Shown here: in pieces, positions 28,259 through 37,460 of the stretch | Layout of the letters: each line of letters starts with the position of its first letter | Numbering within the stretch: the first letter of the stretch is position 1 | Source: Asticcacaulis sp. AC460 | Lineage (GTDB): Bacteria > Pseudomonadota > Alphaproteobacteria > Caulobacterales > Caulobacteraceae | Assembly (NCBI RefSeq): GCF_000495795.1 | Contig: NZ_AWGD01000032.1 | Coordinates: forward strand, 124,001 to 188,000 | Direction of reading: 5' to 3' | Length of the DNA: 64,000 nt | Made by a program: the position numbers and the translations under genes | The notes under the pieces: model-generated | Databases searched by the model: none | Told to the model about the DNA's origin: nothing | Seen by the model: the letters and a program-made list of their open reading frames with translations, nothing else

Positions 28259-29373
28259 ACCGGGTCGCAATGATAGCACTCGTCCCCCTATTCCTGGCAA
28301 CGCCCGCTCTGGCGATGCAGGATCATTCACAGCATGGCAACATGCCTGGTATGACAATGCCAGCGCAGCCGCAGCCTAAAGCCAATGCTAAGCCTAGGCC
28401 GAAAGCTCCGCCCCCTTCGCCGAAAAAGGCTGTGACCAAATTGCCGGCGGCGCCCCAAGCAACTTCACATAGCGGCCATCAAGCAGTTCCCACGGAAAAC
28501 AGGTCGCAGACTTCACAGGCAAATTCAGTTCAACAAGAGATGCCTCCGAAGGACGGGGAAGCTCATGCTGGCCATGACATGTCAGAAATGAGTTTGTCTA
28601 GCATGAACCACGGCAACGAAGAGGCGAGCGCCGAGGTAGAAATTCCGCAAACACCGCCGCCTCCGCCGGCAACAGATCATTTGGCGGACCGGTATTTTGA
28701 CTCAGCCCAAATGGCCGAGGCTCGTCATATGGTACATATGGAGCATGGCGCGATGAACTTATCCAATGTCATGTTCGATAGGCTCGAGCTTCGGCCCGAC
28801 GATGGCGGATATGCATGGGACACGGAATTCCGGTATGGCGGGGATATTCATCGCCTTGTGGTGAAGTCAGAGGGTGAAGGAAGTAACGAAGACGGAGTTG
28901 AAGACGCTGAAGTCCAAATTCTCTATTCGCGCGCGATCACGCCTTACTTCGATATTCAGGCGGGCATCCGTCAAGATTTCGAACCGCAGTCGCGCACCTA
29001 CCTGACACTTGGTACGGAAGGTATTTTTCCCTATTGGTTCGATGTGGAGGGCGCCGTCTTCCTTTCGAACGAGGGCGAACTTCTGGCGCGTGCTAAAGGT
29101 ACTTATGACCTGCGGCTGACGCAGCGCATGATCCTTCAACCCTCCGCGGAAGTGACTTTCTCAGCCCAGGACATTCCCGAACTTGAGATCGGTTCGGGCC
29201 TCTCGAGTGTCGAACTCGGCTTGCGCTTACGCTACGAGATCCGTCGTGAATTCGCGCCATATATCGGGATCGTTTACGAACGCAAGTTCGGTGACGCCGC
29301 TGACTTTGTGCGACTGTCGGGGAAAAATCCTGAATCCACAAAAGTCGTCATAGGCTTGCGAGCCTGGTTTTGA
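28255..29373 (+). CDS. copB: Copper resistance outer-membrane protein, CopB/PcoB type
   Basis: The 372-aa protein starts at ATG 28255, overlapping the copA stop (ATGA); the signal peptide ends at PALAMQ. A His/Met/Pro-rich linker of about 130 residues (HSQHGNMPGMTM, HAGHDMSEMS) precedes the beta-barrel domain. The barrel has the CopB-like MEHGAMNLSNVMFDRLE and ends with GLRAWF, whose final Phe is typical of barrel assembly. It probably sequesters copper at the outer membrane. Confidence 0.93.
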   Translation: MNRVAMIALVPLFLATPALAMQDHSQHGNMPGMTMPAQPQPKANAKPRPKAPPPSPKKAVTKLPAAPQATSHSGHQAVPTENRSQTSQANSVQQEMPPKDGEAHAGHDMSEMSLSSMNHGNEEASAEVEIPQTPPPPPATDHLADRYFDSAQMAEARHMVHMEHGAMNLSNVMFDRLELRPDDGGYAWDTEFRYGGDIHRLVVKSEGEGSNEDGVEDAEVQILYSRAITPYFDIQAGIRQDFEPQSRTYLTLGTEGIFPYWFDVEGAVFLSNEGELLARAKGTYDLRLTQRMILQPSAEVTFSAQDIPELEIGSGLSSVELGLRLRYEIRREFAPYIGIVYERKFGDAADFVRLSGKNPESTKVVIGLRAWF

Positions 29374-29383
29374 TCAGAGTGTG

Positions 29384-29422
29384 GCGGGAGCGTTTGGTTG
29401 GCTTTCCAAGAGCCGCTCCTGC
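29384..29422. terminator. Hairpin after copB
   Basis: GCGGGAGCG (29384-29392) pairs with CGCTCCTGC (29414-29422) with one wobble, and a smaller TTGG-CCAA hairpin sits in the loop. It lies 10 bp after copB, without a T-run, and probably ends the transcript. The following 210 bp to the acyltransferase stop show no gene. Confidence 0.5.
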
Positions 29423-29632
29423 TCAACATGTGGGTCGTGCAACGGATAAGCCATAAGCTAGGAGGGATTGGATCATTTTCGCGCCATACTAGCCGCTTTC
29501 TTGAACAAAGGTTCACAGTCATCCCGTTCAAACTGGGTAGTAGAGTAAATTATGACTCAATACTTCATACTCCTTCATACGATCGGCTCTCATAGTGAAA
29601 ATTCCATGGTACCTAGGCGTCGTTTTTACAAA

Positions 29633-30712
29633 TTAGCCTCTTTGTCTCTTAATCAATGCCGTCAGTGACTTGGCGAACTCTTGCGCCGGCGATCCTATAT
29701 AATTTGTCAGGGCTCGAGATAACAATAAGGTACTAACTACGGTGACGGCCAAATAAATGACAAAACTCAGGAAAGTCGGCATCGCCCAAGTGTTTGCAAC
29801 CGTCGAAACGACTGCCACTATTGGCCAATGAGCCAAATATATAGCGTAGGAATCGTTGCCCAGTTTAGCCATGATTGGACTTGGATAATGTGGCTTGGTT
29901 GCGTCTCGGGACGCAAGGCACCAGATTATGACGCTCGCGGGGAAGCCACATAGAGCTACTCGCACCCATTCGGCGACACCCGACGGCAGTGAGGGCGACA
30001 AAGCATTGAACAGGGCCGCTCCGCCCAAGAGCAAGACGCCAGCTGCAACGAGTCCAGGCCAACCATTTAGTCTCACACCCCGTTTGATTAGAACGGCAAT
30101 CCAGACGCCCGCGAGGAACTCGAGAACGAGCGGCGTATAGACGTGATGGACGACGGTGATCTGGGTTGTGATAAAGGTACCGAGGGCTGCGGCTATTATC
30201 GTCCAGACCGCAAGGGCGCGGATCCGCCCTTGCGGCGAAAGGACTAGGAGTATCGCAAACACGAGGTAGAACACCATCTCGAACGACAGAGTCCATGCTG
30301 GCCCGATCAAAAACCCGCCTTGCTCCGGTATCAGCGTGATTTGGCAAGGAACACTGCATTGCTGGTCATTGGAGAGGGCGGCAGGGAGCCATAAGGCAAA
30401 GCCGTAGGTAGCAGCGAGAGTAATCCAATACATCGGATAAACCCTGGCGGCGCGGGTAATAAAAAAGGATAGGCCTACCCGAAAGCCGCCGGTCTTTCCA
30501 TCCGTTGTCCACATCATCAAAAAGCCGGACAAAACGAAGAAAAGGTCGACGCCCGTCCATAGAAGGCCGCTTGCTGGCAAGCCGGTAGATGAATCGAATG
30601 TCGCAGAACCAAATTGCCCCAAGTGGTGGTAGAACACTCCCAGCGCCGCTATTGCCCGGAGACAATGCAATCGTCCTAGTTGCTTGGTGACGGAGGCCGG
30701 TTCTGCAATCAT
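29633..30712 (-). CDS. Second acyltransferase family 3 membrane protein
   Basis: This 359-aa protein has the motifs LHCLRAIAALGVFYHHLG (with catalytic-type His), GVDLFFVLSGFLMMW and RAARVYPMYW, plus about ten membrane helices. It is related in family but not closely in sequence to the gene at 16820. Surface polysaccharide acylation is the usual role. It may form the end of the copZ-cusF-DUF2231 transcript, 57 bp downstream. Confidence 0.87.
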   Translation of the reverse strand: MIAEPASVTKQLGRLHCLRAIAALGVFYHHLGQFGSATFDSSTGLPASGLLWTGVDLFFVLSGFLMMWTTDGKTGGFRVGLSFFITRAARVYPMYWITLAATYGFALWLPAALSNDQQCSVPCQITLIPEQGGFLIGPAWTLSFEMVFYLVFAILLVLSPQGRIRALAVWTIIAAALGTFITTQITVVHHVYTPLVLEFLAGVWIAVLIKRGVRLNGWPGLVAAGVLLLGGAALFNALSPSLPSGVAEWVRVALCGFPASVIIWCLASRDATKPHYPSPIMAKLGNDSYAIYLAHWPIVAVVSTVANTWAMPTFLSFVIYLAVTVVSTLLLSRALTNYIGSPAQEFAKSLTALIKRQRG

Positions 30713-30769
30713 CGGTCTTACGCGCCGCCCTGTGGCAATTTGAATAGTCTATACTGTGCCACTGTTGAC

Positions 30770-31444
30770 TTAGAACGCCATGTGCCCGGCGCCATGGGTC
30801 ACATCGCCACCCAGGTATGCTTGGATGAGAATGAGCGCCACAGCGACGACCAAGGTGGTTTCGTAGAGCCGGGAGCTTGGTTGGTTGACCGCTGTCTCTG
30901 CTGGTCGCTTCAAACGCCACAGCAACAGATAGACGAAGGGAATAAGAGTCCCGATCCAGCGGTGCCAAGTGAGGGCTGTACCGTCATCCGCCGCGGGCAG
31001 ACCTGCGTTCGCCCAACCTAGGGCGGCCGCGGCGAACCCGCCTGCCGTCGCGAATGCCAGCAACACTTTATTGCCGGCGTTGTAAACCGGCTTTTTCCGA
31101 GCGGCGGCCAACACTTCTAGAAGAGCGACTGTCAGGAGCAACGCGATCGGAAAGTGAATGACGGCGGGGTGCCAAGCGCCGAGCCACGAAACAAGACGCC
31201 CACCGAATGTTTTTGGCTTCTTGTGGTCCATCTCCATGCCCATGCCGGGCTCGGTCGGCCAGGCCATCGCCATAGGGGCATCTTCCGGATTATTGACGGT
31301 TGTACTCGCTTCGGCAACGGCTGAAGCGCTGGATGAGCTTTGATTTTTGTGAGCCATCGCTGGCGGCGCCGACAGAAGGAGCGAGGCTAGAATGCCGGTG
31401 AGGGCAAGAAGACCTGAGACAAGGGGAAAGATTTTCTTGGCCAT
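30770..31444 (-). CDS. DUF2231 membrane protein with Met/His-rich periplasmic segment
   Basis: The 224-aa protein has a signal/anchor (LLSAPPAMAHK), a Met-rich segment (APMAMAWPTEPGMGMEMDHKK) and then about four membrane helices, beginning WHPAVIHFPIALLLTV. That HPAVIHFPIAL motif marks DUF2231. The ATG at 31444 is chosen because upstream sequence covers the cusF gene in another frame. The function is unknown; conserved His in helices may bind heme or copper. It follows cusF by 65 bp. Confidence 0.75.
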   Translation of the reverse strand: MAKKIFPLVSGLLALTGILASLLLSAPPAMAHKNQSSSSASAVAEASTTVNNPEDAPMAMAWPTEPGMGMEMDHKKPKTFGGRLVSWLGAWHPAVIHFPIALLLTVALLEVLAAARKKPVYNAGNKVLLAFATAGGFAAAALGWANAGLPAADDGTALTWHRWIGTLIPFVYLLLWRLKRPAETAVNQPSSRLYETTLVVAVALILIQAYLGGDVTHGAGHMAF

Positions 31445-31509
31445 CTGGAACTCCGTACGTGTCGGATGTATAAAGGAAAAACCCAGGCCTACAGGTCCTG
31501 GGTCTGAAA

Positions 31510-31833
31510 TTACATCGCGTGAATCGCCGTTACGAGTGGCTGGCCGTTGTCGTTCTTCATCACGAAGTGCACTTTTTGACCAACCTTGGCAGAGGCGATA
31601 GCTTCTGTCGTCGCCTTGAATTTCATCGTCATAGCCGGCCATTTCAGCGCCTTGATGGGACCATGCTGAATCGTCACCGTACCGGCATCCTTATCAATGG
31701 CTTTCACGACGCCTGCGCCTTCGGCCGTTTGCGAGTCCGCGGCCTGCTTGTGACCTTCGTGTGCCATGACAATCACCGGGGCGGTTGCGCCTATAGCGGT
31801 CACAAGCGCCAGTGCTGCAATTAACTTCTTCAT
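31510..31833 (-). CDS. cusF: CusF-type periplasmic copper chaperone
   Basis: This 107-aa soluble protein has a signal peptide ending VIVMA and a CusF domain. The ligands are conserved at the E. coli spacing: HGPIKALKWPAMTM with His, Trp +8, then Met and Met. It differs from the lipoprotein copy at 18042. It sits 69 bp downstream of copZ and probably shares its copper-induced promoter. Confidence 0.9.
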   Translation of the reverse strand: MKKLIAALALVTAIGATAPVIVMAHEGHKQAADSQTAEGAGVVKAIDKDAGTVTIQHGPIKALKWPAMTMKFKATTEAIASAKVGQKVHFVMKNDNGQPLVTAIHAM

Positions 31834-31902
31834 ACTCTATGTCCTTGGAACTGTTGCCACCCGTGGGATATACGCGCCGCGACGCGCAATCCCTCAAGGT
31901 GT

Positions 31903-32100
31903 TTAAGCGGCGATTTGGGTTGCTTCAAACCCGGCAAGTGCCAGGGCTTTTGTAATCTCGTCCATCTGATCCGACGAGATCTCCACGGTGCGCTCAACGA
32001 CGTCAGCCTCGACCTTCGCCGTTGGGTCAAGGTTTTGAGCGATTTTGGTGACACTACGGACGCATCCGCCACAAACCATAGTTTCGATGTGATATTTCAT
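31903..32100 (-). CDS. copZ: CopZ-type cytosolic copper chaperone
   Basis: This 65-aa HMA-domain protein has the metal site MVCGGCVRSV (CxxC). It starts at ATG 32100 with AAAAGGAG upstream, whereas the frame extends to 32148 without use. Cytosolic CopZ carries Cu(I) to copper ATPases and regulators. A MerR-type promoter (CueR pattern) lies 31 bp upstream. Confidence 0.9.
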   Translation of the reverse strand: MKYHIETMVCGGCVRSVTKIAQNLDPTAKVEADVVERTVEISSDQMDEITKALALAGFEATQIAA

Positions 32101-32131
32101 GAGCTTTCTCCTTTTGCCGGGCTCATTCTGT

Positions 32132-32162
32132 AATGTGGGGCTTCCCACTATTGGAAGGTCAA
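32132..32162 (-). promoter_or_regulatory. CueR-type promoter of copZ
   Basis: On the minus strand TTGACC and CACATT are separated by 19 bp, the overlong spacer used by MerR-family activators. The spacer has the copper-type dyad CTTCC...GGAAG. The copZ start is 31 bp downstream of the -10. Confidence 0.8.
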
Positions 32163-32265
32163 GACCACAAGCATATTTTTTTGCCGGAAGAGGACGGGGC
32201 TGGCGATGACGAAGCTACTGCCTTGGCCAATTGGTCCGACTGTCGAAATTTCAGCCATGGTCGGA

Positions 32266-33591
32266 TCAGGCGCCGCCGCTTGTTTTATCAAGTAGATGAA
32301 GGCGATGCGTGGCGCCGATTGCCGCTGCGTTTTCGTCTGATATCCCAGCCTGTTGAGCGAAATCGGACCAGCGGCTCACAGTGTTGATGATCTCCGCGAG
32401 GATCGCCTCGGCGCGCCCGCGTTTCATCGAACAAACGGAACCACACGTCTTGAAATCTTCACGTGTGAAGCTGGCGAGCTTTCCATTCATCGACATCTGA
32501 TGCCGGGATGTCCACTCGCCGCTCGGATTCAAGGCATAGTTTATGTCGTAAGCCGGGGAGAGGGCCCACTGACCGGACTTGTCCATCAGGAAAGCGATAT
32601 TCTTGACGTGATCGTCCTGATTCCGGGCCACAATATTAAAGGCCATGCGTCGAAATTGCTGTTCAATCGCGGGCAGGCCAAGCTTCATTTGTCGCATGAC
32701 CATCGCGGCTTGCTCGTAGCTGTAGGCGCCAGCCATGTTGAAATCATAGTGAGCCAATGCGCATAGTGACTGCATGTGCAGCTTGGCGCCCCCATCGGTC
32801 CGGTCGAAGCGCTTCGTCATAAAATGATGGCGAGGGCCGTCCTCAAGCAACCGGCATTCGGTCATATTGATCCCTGCAGCCCGCGCCATAAGGTAATAGG
32901 CGTACTCGATTGCGCCGAAACCCTGCGGATCTTCGAGTTCCTTGTCGCGGTTACCGGATACGCCGTCGAATTTCAGAAGCCAGTAGCTGAAGCCCTGGCC
33001 GGCTTCGACCTGACCGGAGCGCACCTCATTTGTCTTCGGGTTCCACGCGATCACTGCCTTAGCGCGCGCGCCGCCGGCCGAGGTGCCGACACTCAGGATT
33101 TGCTGAAGGGCCTGCTGACGCTTGGGAGCGGCAAGTGACTGGCTCAGATCGTGGCGATTGCGCAAGACTTCTGAGGCTAGACCGACCAGTGCATCGATAT
33201 CGACGCGTTTGCTTTGCCGCTGCCGTGGCCCGCTCGTAGGGCGGAACTCCAGCGCCCCCATGCCACGCGCGCCGGTGTAGCACAGGCGCTCAACGGCATT
33301 GAAACCCTCGGGTGCGCGGCCTTGCGTCGCAAGCCAGGCATTTATGATAGCGTTTCCGAACTTGTCGGGCAGAGCATCTGCGAGTAATCCTGGCAGACCA
33401 TGGAAAGTCCTGAGTGGTAAATCCGGGAAGCGATAGACCGTCCGGTTGATTGGCATGGTGAGCGGCGCAATTTCGATGCCGCTGCGCACGAAGTCTGGAT
33501 CGTATTCGAAGTCGGCAAAGGGACTGTCATCACCGAGGCGTACGGCGCCGATACGCGTCCCCCACATCATGATTTCGGCGGTCGTACTCAT
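32266..33591 (-). CDS. hipA: HipA-type serine/threonine-kinase toxin
   Basis: The 441-aa protein has the HipA layout: an N-terminal couple domain and the kinase domain with GTSAGGARAK (ATP/activation loop), NIVARNQDDHVKNIAF (catalytic His/Asp region) and SPAYDINYAL. HipA kinases phosphorylate a tRNA synthetase and cause dormancy. It overlaps the antitoxin gene by 4 bp. The C-terminus is Gly/Ala-rich and complete. Confidence 0.93.
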   Translation of the reverse strand: MSTTAEIMMWGTRIGAVRLGDDSPFADFEYDPDFVRSGIEIAPLTMPINRTVYRFPDLPLRTFHGLPGLLADALPDKFGNAIINAWLATQGRAPEGFNAVERLCYTGARGMGALEFRPTSGPRQRQSKRVDIDALVGLASEVLRNRHDLSQSLAAPKRQQALQQILSVGTSAGGARAKAVIAWNPKTNEVRSGQVEAGQGFSYWLLKFDGVSGNRDKELEDPQGFGAIEYAYYLMARAAGINMTECRLLEDGPRHHFMTKRFDRTDGGAKLHMQSLCALAHYDFNMAGAYSYEQAAMVMRQMKLGLPAIEQQFRRMAFNIVARNQDDHVKNIAFLMDKSGQWALSPAYDINYALNPSGEWTSRHQMSMNGKLASFTREDFKTCGSVCSMKRGRAEAILAEIINTVSRWSDFAQQAGISDENAAAIGATHRLHLLDKTSGGA

Positions 33592-33938
33592 TTTTCGTCA
33601 CCCCATGACCAAGGGCGGCTGCTTTTGGCTTCGGTTTTTGTGGGTTTCACCCTTTTTCGGCGATGCCCTTGATGCTCGACGACATCGAGCGGTCGCACAG
33701 TTGGCGCGGGTATCAGGTTTTCCACACCGTGCGCAAGGTCGAGGCCCCGCAGTACCCGGATCAGGTTGACAAGCTGGACGCTTTCGCCATCCTCTAGGCG
33801 CTCGACCGTGCGTTTCGAAACGCCGGTCTGTTCGGCTAGGCTAGCTTGCGTCAAGCCATGGTCTAGCCGACGCTGAGCTAATCTTTGCCCGATTTCGTTC
33901 AAAATTGCATCGTCTGTTACGGTCGGCTCAATCTTCAT
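33588..33938 (-). CDS. hipB: HipB-type XRE antitoxin
   Basis: This 116-aa protein has an XRE helix-turn-helix (LTQASLAEQTGVSKRTVERLEDG) and a basic C-terminal tail (RRKRVKPTKTEAK). It precedes hipA on the minus strand. Four 16-bp operators directly upstream suggest strong autoregulation. Confidence 0.9.
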   Translation of the reverse strand: MKIEPTVTDDAILNEIGQRLAQRRLDHGLTQASLAEQTGVSKRTVERLEDGESVQLVNLIRVLRGLDLAHGVENLIPAPTVRPLDVVEHQGHRRKRVKPTKTEAKSSRPWSWGDEK

Positions 33939-33941
33939 AAG

Positions 33942-34085
33942 TCGTCAATCCTGACGATTAATATTGGGAATGGATCATAATTCGCCATTTTTGACGATAT
34001 ATACTCCAAAATTGCTTATATCATGTAAATCGCCATGTCTGGCGAATAAAATTCATTTATAATCATAAATCGCCTTTTATGGCGA
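33942..34085. promoter_or_regulatory. Four HipB operators
   Basis: Four palindromes of one type, TCGYCA-N4-TGRCGA with small variations, lie at 33942-33957, 33982-33997, 34030-34045 and 34070-34085. Their start-to-start spacing is 40, 48 and 40 bp. E. coli HipB likewise uses four operators, though of another sequence. The last ends 34 bp before the -35 of the copA promoter. Confidence 0.85.
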
Positions 34086-34119
34086 GTTATATTACAAACA
34101 ATAAAAAAGCGAGCGCCTA

Positions 34120-34150
34120 TTGACCTTACAATGATTGGAACCTCTATTTA
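34120..34150 (+). promoter_or_regulatory. CueR-type promoter of copA-cueR
   Basis: TTGACC (34120-34125) and TATTTA (34145-34150) are separated by 19 bp. The spacer reads CTTACAATGATTGGAAC, a CueR-like dyad. The copA start lies 19 bp downstream of the -10, so the 5' leader is very short. Confidence 0.8.
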
Positions 34151-34169
34151 GGCATGCAGGACAAGCAAA

Positions 34170-36674
34170 ATGAAAGCCTGCGTCATGGAAACAACGCTGA
34201 ATTCCAAAGAAGAAGCCGTCACCTTACAAATCGAAGGTATGACCTGCGCCTCATGCGTTGGCCGGGTCGAGAGGGCGTTGCGGGCCGTCGCAGGGGTCAC
34301 CTCTGCCGAGGTGAACCTTTCAACGGAGCGCGCCTTGGTAAGGACCTTGGGAGCTATCTCGCGAAATGATCTAATCGAAGCCATTGAATCGACAGGCTAC
34401 GCGGTGCCAGCGCCAAGCGCCCTGGATTTCCTGGTTGAGGGAATGACCTGCGCGTCCTGCGTGGGCCGCGTCGAACGTGCGCTCCAGGGCGTCCAGGGTG
34501 TCGCACGTGCATCGGTCAATCTCGCTACCGAGCGCGCTCACGTCGAACTGAGTCAAAATATCGATCCCGTCAGGTTGATTAACGCTATTGAAGAAGCGGG
34601 CTACGATGCCAAGCTGGTCGAAGCGGCGGCCGCCGCTAACGACCAGGCGGTCGAACGCCGCGAAATCGAGACACAGGCGCTCAAGCGCGATCTTGCCATC
34701 GCAATTGCACTAACCGCTCCGGTTTTCGCGCTCGAGATGGGCTCGCACCTAATCCCCGGCGCGCATTCACTCATTGAAGCGACAATTGGCATCACCTCGA
34801 CCTGGTGGCTGCAGTTTGCGCTTACCACTGCCGTTCTGTTCGGGCCTGGTCTTCGCTTTTACAAGAAAGGGCTTCCGGCATTGTCTCGCCTGGCGCCCGA
34901 TATGAATTCGCTCGTCGCTGTCGGTACGATCGCGGCTTATGGCTACTCGCTTATCGCGACTTTTGCCCCGCAATGGCTGCCGCGCGGCACCGTAAATGTC
35001 TACTACGAAGCAGCCGCTGTCATTGTTACCCTGATTTTACTGGGAAGGTTTCTGGAAGCAAAGGCCAAGGGCCGAACATCCGAGGCCATCAACCGCCTGA
35101 TCGGCCTTCAGACAAAGACCGCCCGCATTGTGCGAGATGGCATCGCCTCGAATATTGATGTCGTCGATCTGCAACTAGGCGATCATGTCGAGGTCCGCCC
35201 TGGAGAGCGGGTGCCGGTGGATGGCGAAGTGCTAACCGGCCGGAGCTTCATTGACGAGTCAATGATCAGCGGAGAGCCGGTGCCTGTCGAAAAGGCACAT
35301 GGTGCTACTGTTGTTGGCGGCACGGTCAATCAAACTGGAGCTCTGACCATAAAGGCAACCGCCGTTGGCCATGATACGCTTTTGTCGCAGATCATCCGGA
35401 TGGTCGAGCAGGCGCAGGGGGCCAAGCTGCCGATTCAAGCCGTGGTCGACAAGGTGACGCTTTGGTTCGTTCCGGCGGTCATGGCCGTGGCGGCATTGAC
35501 ATTCTTCGCATGGCTCGCCCTGGCGCCGTCGCCTGCCTTAACATTCGCACTGGTAAACGCCGTAGCGGTTCTCATTATTGCCTGTCCTTGTGCCATGGGT
35601 CTGGCAACGCCTACCTCGATCATGGTGGGCACTGGCCGAGGGGCTGAACTCGGCATCCTGTTCCGAAAGGGAGATGCGCTGCAACGGCTGAAAGATGCGA
35701 AGGTGGTGATGCTCGACAAAACCGGCACCCTCACGCTTGGTAAGCCTGTTCTGACGGACATGCACGTGCTCGATGGCTTCGATCGTGACGATGTCCTTGC
35801 CCTTGTGGCAGCCGCAGAAGCCAAATCGGAACACCCGGTCGCACAAGCCATCGTTAAGGCCGCCAAGGATGAAAACTTGTCTATTCCGGCGGTCGACGAT
35901 TTTTCCTCTGTTACGGGTTACGGCATTGCAGCGACCGCAAACGGGCGACGGGTTCACGTGGGTGCCGACCGCTTTATGCGCCAACTGGGTCTTGAGCCGG
36001 CTGTGTTTGAAACATTGGCTAACGCCCTGTCGGAGGAAGCGAAGACACCGCTCTACGCCGCTATTGATGGTGTGCTCGCCGCGATTGTCGCAGTTTCAGA
36101 TCCGATCAAGCCGACGACTCCTGGAGCCATTAAAGCGCTTCACAGCCTCGGCCTTAAGGTCGCAATGATCACGGGTGACAACCGCCATACCGCAAACGCA
36201 GTGGCCAAGTCGCTCGGCATAGACGAAGTGGTGGCTGAGGTTCTGCCTCAAGGAAAACTGGACGCTGTACGCCGTCTCAAGGCACAATTCGGAGCGAGCG
36301 CTTATATCGGAGACGGCATCAATGATGCCCCGGCACTGGCCGAAGCGGATGTTGGCTTAGCCATAGGCACAGGTACCGATGTGGCTATCGAAGCCGCAGA
36401 TGTCGTACTTATGTCCGGTAACCTGCAAGGCGTCCCAAACGCCATTGCCTTGTCGAAGGCTACGCTTGGCAATATTCACCAAAACCTGTTCTGGGCGTTT
36501 GCTTACAATATCGCGCTGATACCGTTGGCTGCCGGCACGCTTTATCCATTCACAGGAGTGCTTCTGTCTCCTGTCATAGCTGCGGGGGCAATGGCCTTGT
36601 CGTCGGTATTTGTCCTCAGCAATGCGCTCCGGCTAAGGCGTTTCCGTCCCCCCTTCATCGTTTCGGCCGTCTGA
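34170..36674 (+). CDS. copA: Cu(I)-exporting P1B-type ATPase with two HMA domains
   Basis: This 834-aa pump has two HMA domains, each with [15 protein letters not shown] (residues about 18-35 and 88-104). The core shows [38 protein letters not shown] and GDGINDAP. This is the canonical CopA. AGGA lies 8 nt before the ATG at 34170. Co-transcription with cueR, 13 bp downstream, makes a self-contained copper-sensing unit. Confidence 0.95.
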   Translation: MKACVMETTLNSKEEAVTLQIEGMTCASCVGRVERALRAVAGVTSAEVNLSTERALVRTLGAISRNDLIEAIESTGYAVPAPSALDFLVEGMTCASCVGRVERALQGVQGVARASVNLATERAHVELSQNIDPVRLINAIEEAGYDAKLVEAAAAANDQAVERREIETQALKRDLAIAIALTAPVFALEMGSHLIPGAHSLIEATIGITSTWWLQFALTTAVLFGPGLRFYKKGLPALSRLAPDMNSLVAVGTIAAYGYSLIATFAPQWLPRGTVNVYYEAAAVIVTLILLGRFLEAKAKGRTSEAINRLIGLQTKTARIVRDGIASNIDVVDLQLGDHVEVRPGERVPVDGEVLTGRSFIDESMISGEPVPVEKAHGATVVGGTVNQTGALTIKATAVGHDTLLSQIIRMVEQAQGAKLPIQAVVDKVTLWFVPAVMAVAALTFFAWLALAPSPALTFALVNAVAVLIIACPCAMGLATPTSIMVGTGRGAELGILFRKGDALQRLKDAKVVMLDKTGTLTLGKPVLTDMHVLDGFDRDDVLALVAAAEAKSEHPVAQAIVKAAKDENLSIPAVDDFSSVTGYGIAATANGRRVHVGADRFMRQLGLEPAVFETLANALSEEAKTPLYAAIDGVLAAIVAVSDPIKPTTPGAIKALHSLGLKVAMITGDNRHTANAVAKSLGIDEVVAEVLPQGKLDAVRRLKAQFGASAYIGDGINDAPALAEADVGLAIGTGTDVAIEAADVVLMSGNLQGVPNAIALSKATLGNIHQNLFWAFAYNIALIPLAAGTLYPFTGVLLSPVIAAGAMALSSVFVLSNALRLRRFRPPFIVSAV

Positions 36675-36687
36675 CTGGAGACATCAC

Positions 36688-37134
36688 ATGAATATCGGAC
36701 AAGCTGCCAAGGCATCTGGCGTTTCCGCCAAGATGATCCGCTACTATGAGGAAACGGGCCTGGTCATGCCTGCGCAGCGTTCTGAAAAGGGATACCGCGT
36801 GTATTCCGAAAAGGACGTTCATACCCTCCGTTTCGTGCGACGCGCGCGAGACCTTGGCTTTACGGTAGACCGAATTGCCGATCTTCTGGCTTTGTGGCGA
36901 GACACTGGGCGGCAAAGTGCCGAAGTCAAACAAATGGCCATCGGCCACGTGGCCGCACTCCGGAAGAAGATCACCGACCTGGAAGAGATGGCGGCCACTC
37001 TTGAGCACTTGGCAGATTGCTGCGCCGGCGATCATCGTCCCGACTGCCCAATCCTCAGCGACATTGCCACGGGCGCCCATGGGCCGGCGAAATCGGCACA
37101 TCGCTTCGGAGCCCTTTCGGACAAAAAATCCTAA
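36688..37134 (+). CDS. cueR: CueR-type Cu(I)-responsive MerR regulator
   Basis: This 148-aa regulator has an N-terminal MerR fold (MNIGQAAKASGVSAKMIRYYEETG), an RARDLGFTVDRI dimerisation part and the Cu(I) loop CCAGDHRPDCPIL (two Cys eight residues apart). CueR activates promoters with 19-bp spacers; two are seen in this window. It follows copA in the same operon. Confidence 0.9.
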   Translation: MNIGQAAKASGVSAKMIRYYEETGLVMPAQRSEKGYRVYSEKDVHTLRFVRRARDLGFTVDRIADLLALWRDTGRQSAEVKQMAIGHVAALRKKITDLEEMAATLEHLADCCAGDHRPDCPILSDIATGAHGPAKSAHRFGALSDKKS

Positions 37135-37448
37135 TGCCTATGCTTCAGGATAAGAAAAAGCTTGAGAAAAAGTAGCGTGCTGACGACAACGACGACTCCA
37201 ATCCCGGTCCTCAAATCCCAGGTCAGAGCAGATTGCAAACGGCCAGGAGGACAAAAAATCACGGCCGCGTGCAAGCTAATCACAACCACACTCCACCACA
37301 ATAGCCGGCTGGGCCTCTCTCGGTGGGCAGGGCGTGCACCTGAGAACGCGCCGAACTGTTCAGAATTAATTTGCTGGGCGCGCCATTTAGTTCTGAAAAA
37401 CTGACCCCGGCGAAACACCATTGGCTTTTTTCCCATCGCCAGGAGCAT
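37131..37448 (-). CDS. Possible small membrane protein, weak support
   Basis: This 105-aa frame has two hydrophobic segments (LLWWSVVVISLHAAVIF and GIGVVVVVSTLLFLKLFLIL) near the C-terminus and a Lys/Arg-rich N-terminus that looks random. It overlaps the cueR stop by 4 bp on the opposite strand. No family is recognised. If real, a shorter start is likely. Confidence 0.25.
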   Translation of the reverse strand: MLLAMGKKPMVFRRGQFFRTKWRAQQINSEQFGAFSGARPAHRERPSRLLWWSVVVISLHAAVIFCPPGRLQSALTWDLRTGIGVVVVVSTLLFLKLFLILKHRH

Positions 37449-37460
37449 TCCGCTTTGTCG

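Noticed and set aside
37350-37420. Insertion-sequence end near AAACTGACCCCGG
   Set aside because: It recalls known IS ends, but no second end or transposase was found.
37131-37448. A confident membrane-protein gene
   Set aside because: Only the C-terminal half looks protein-like; no ribosome site or family; kept at low confidence.
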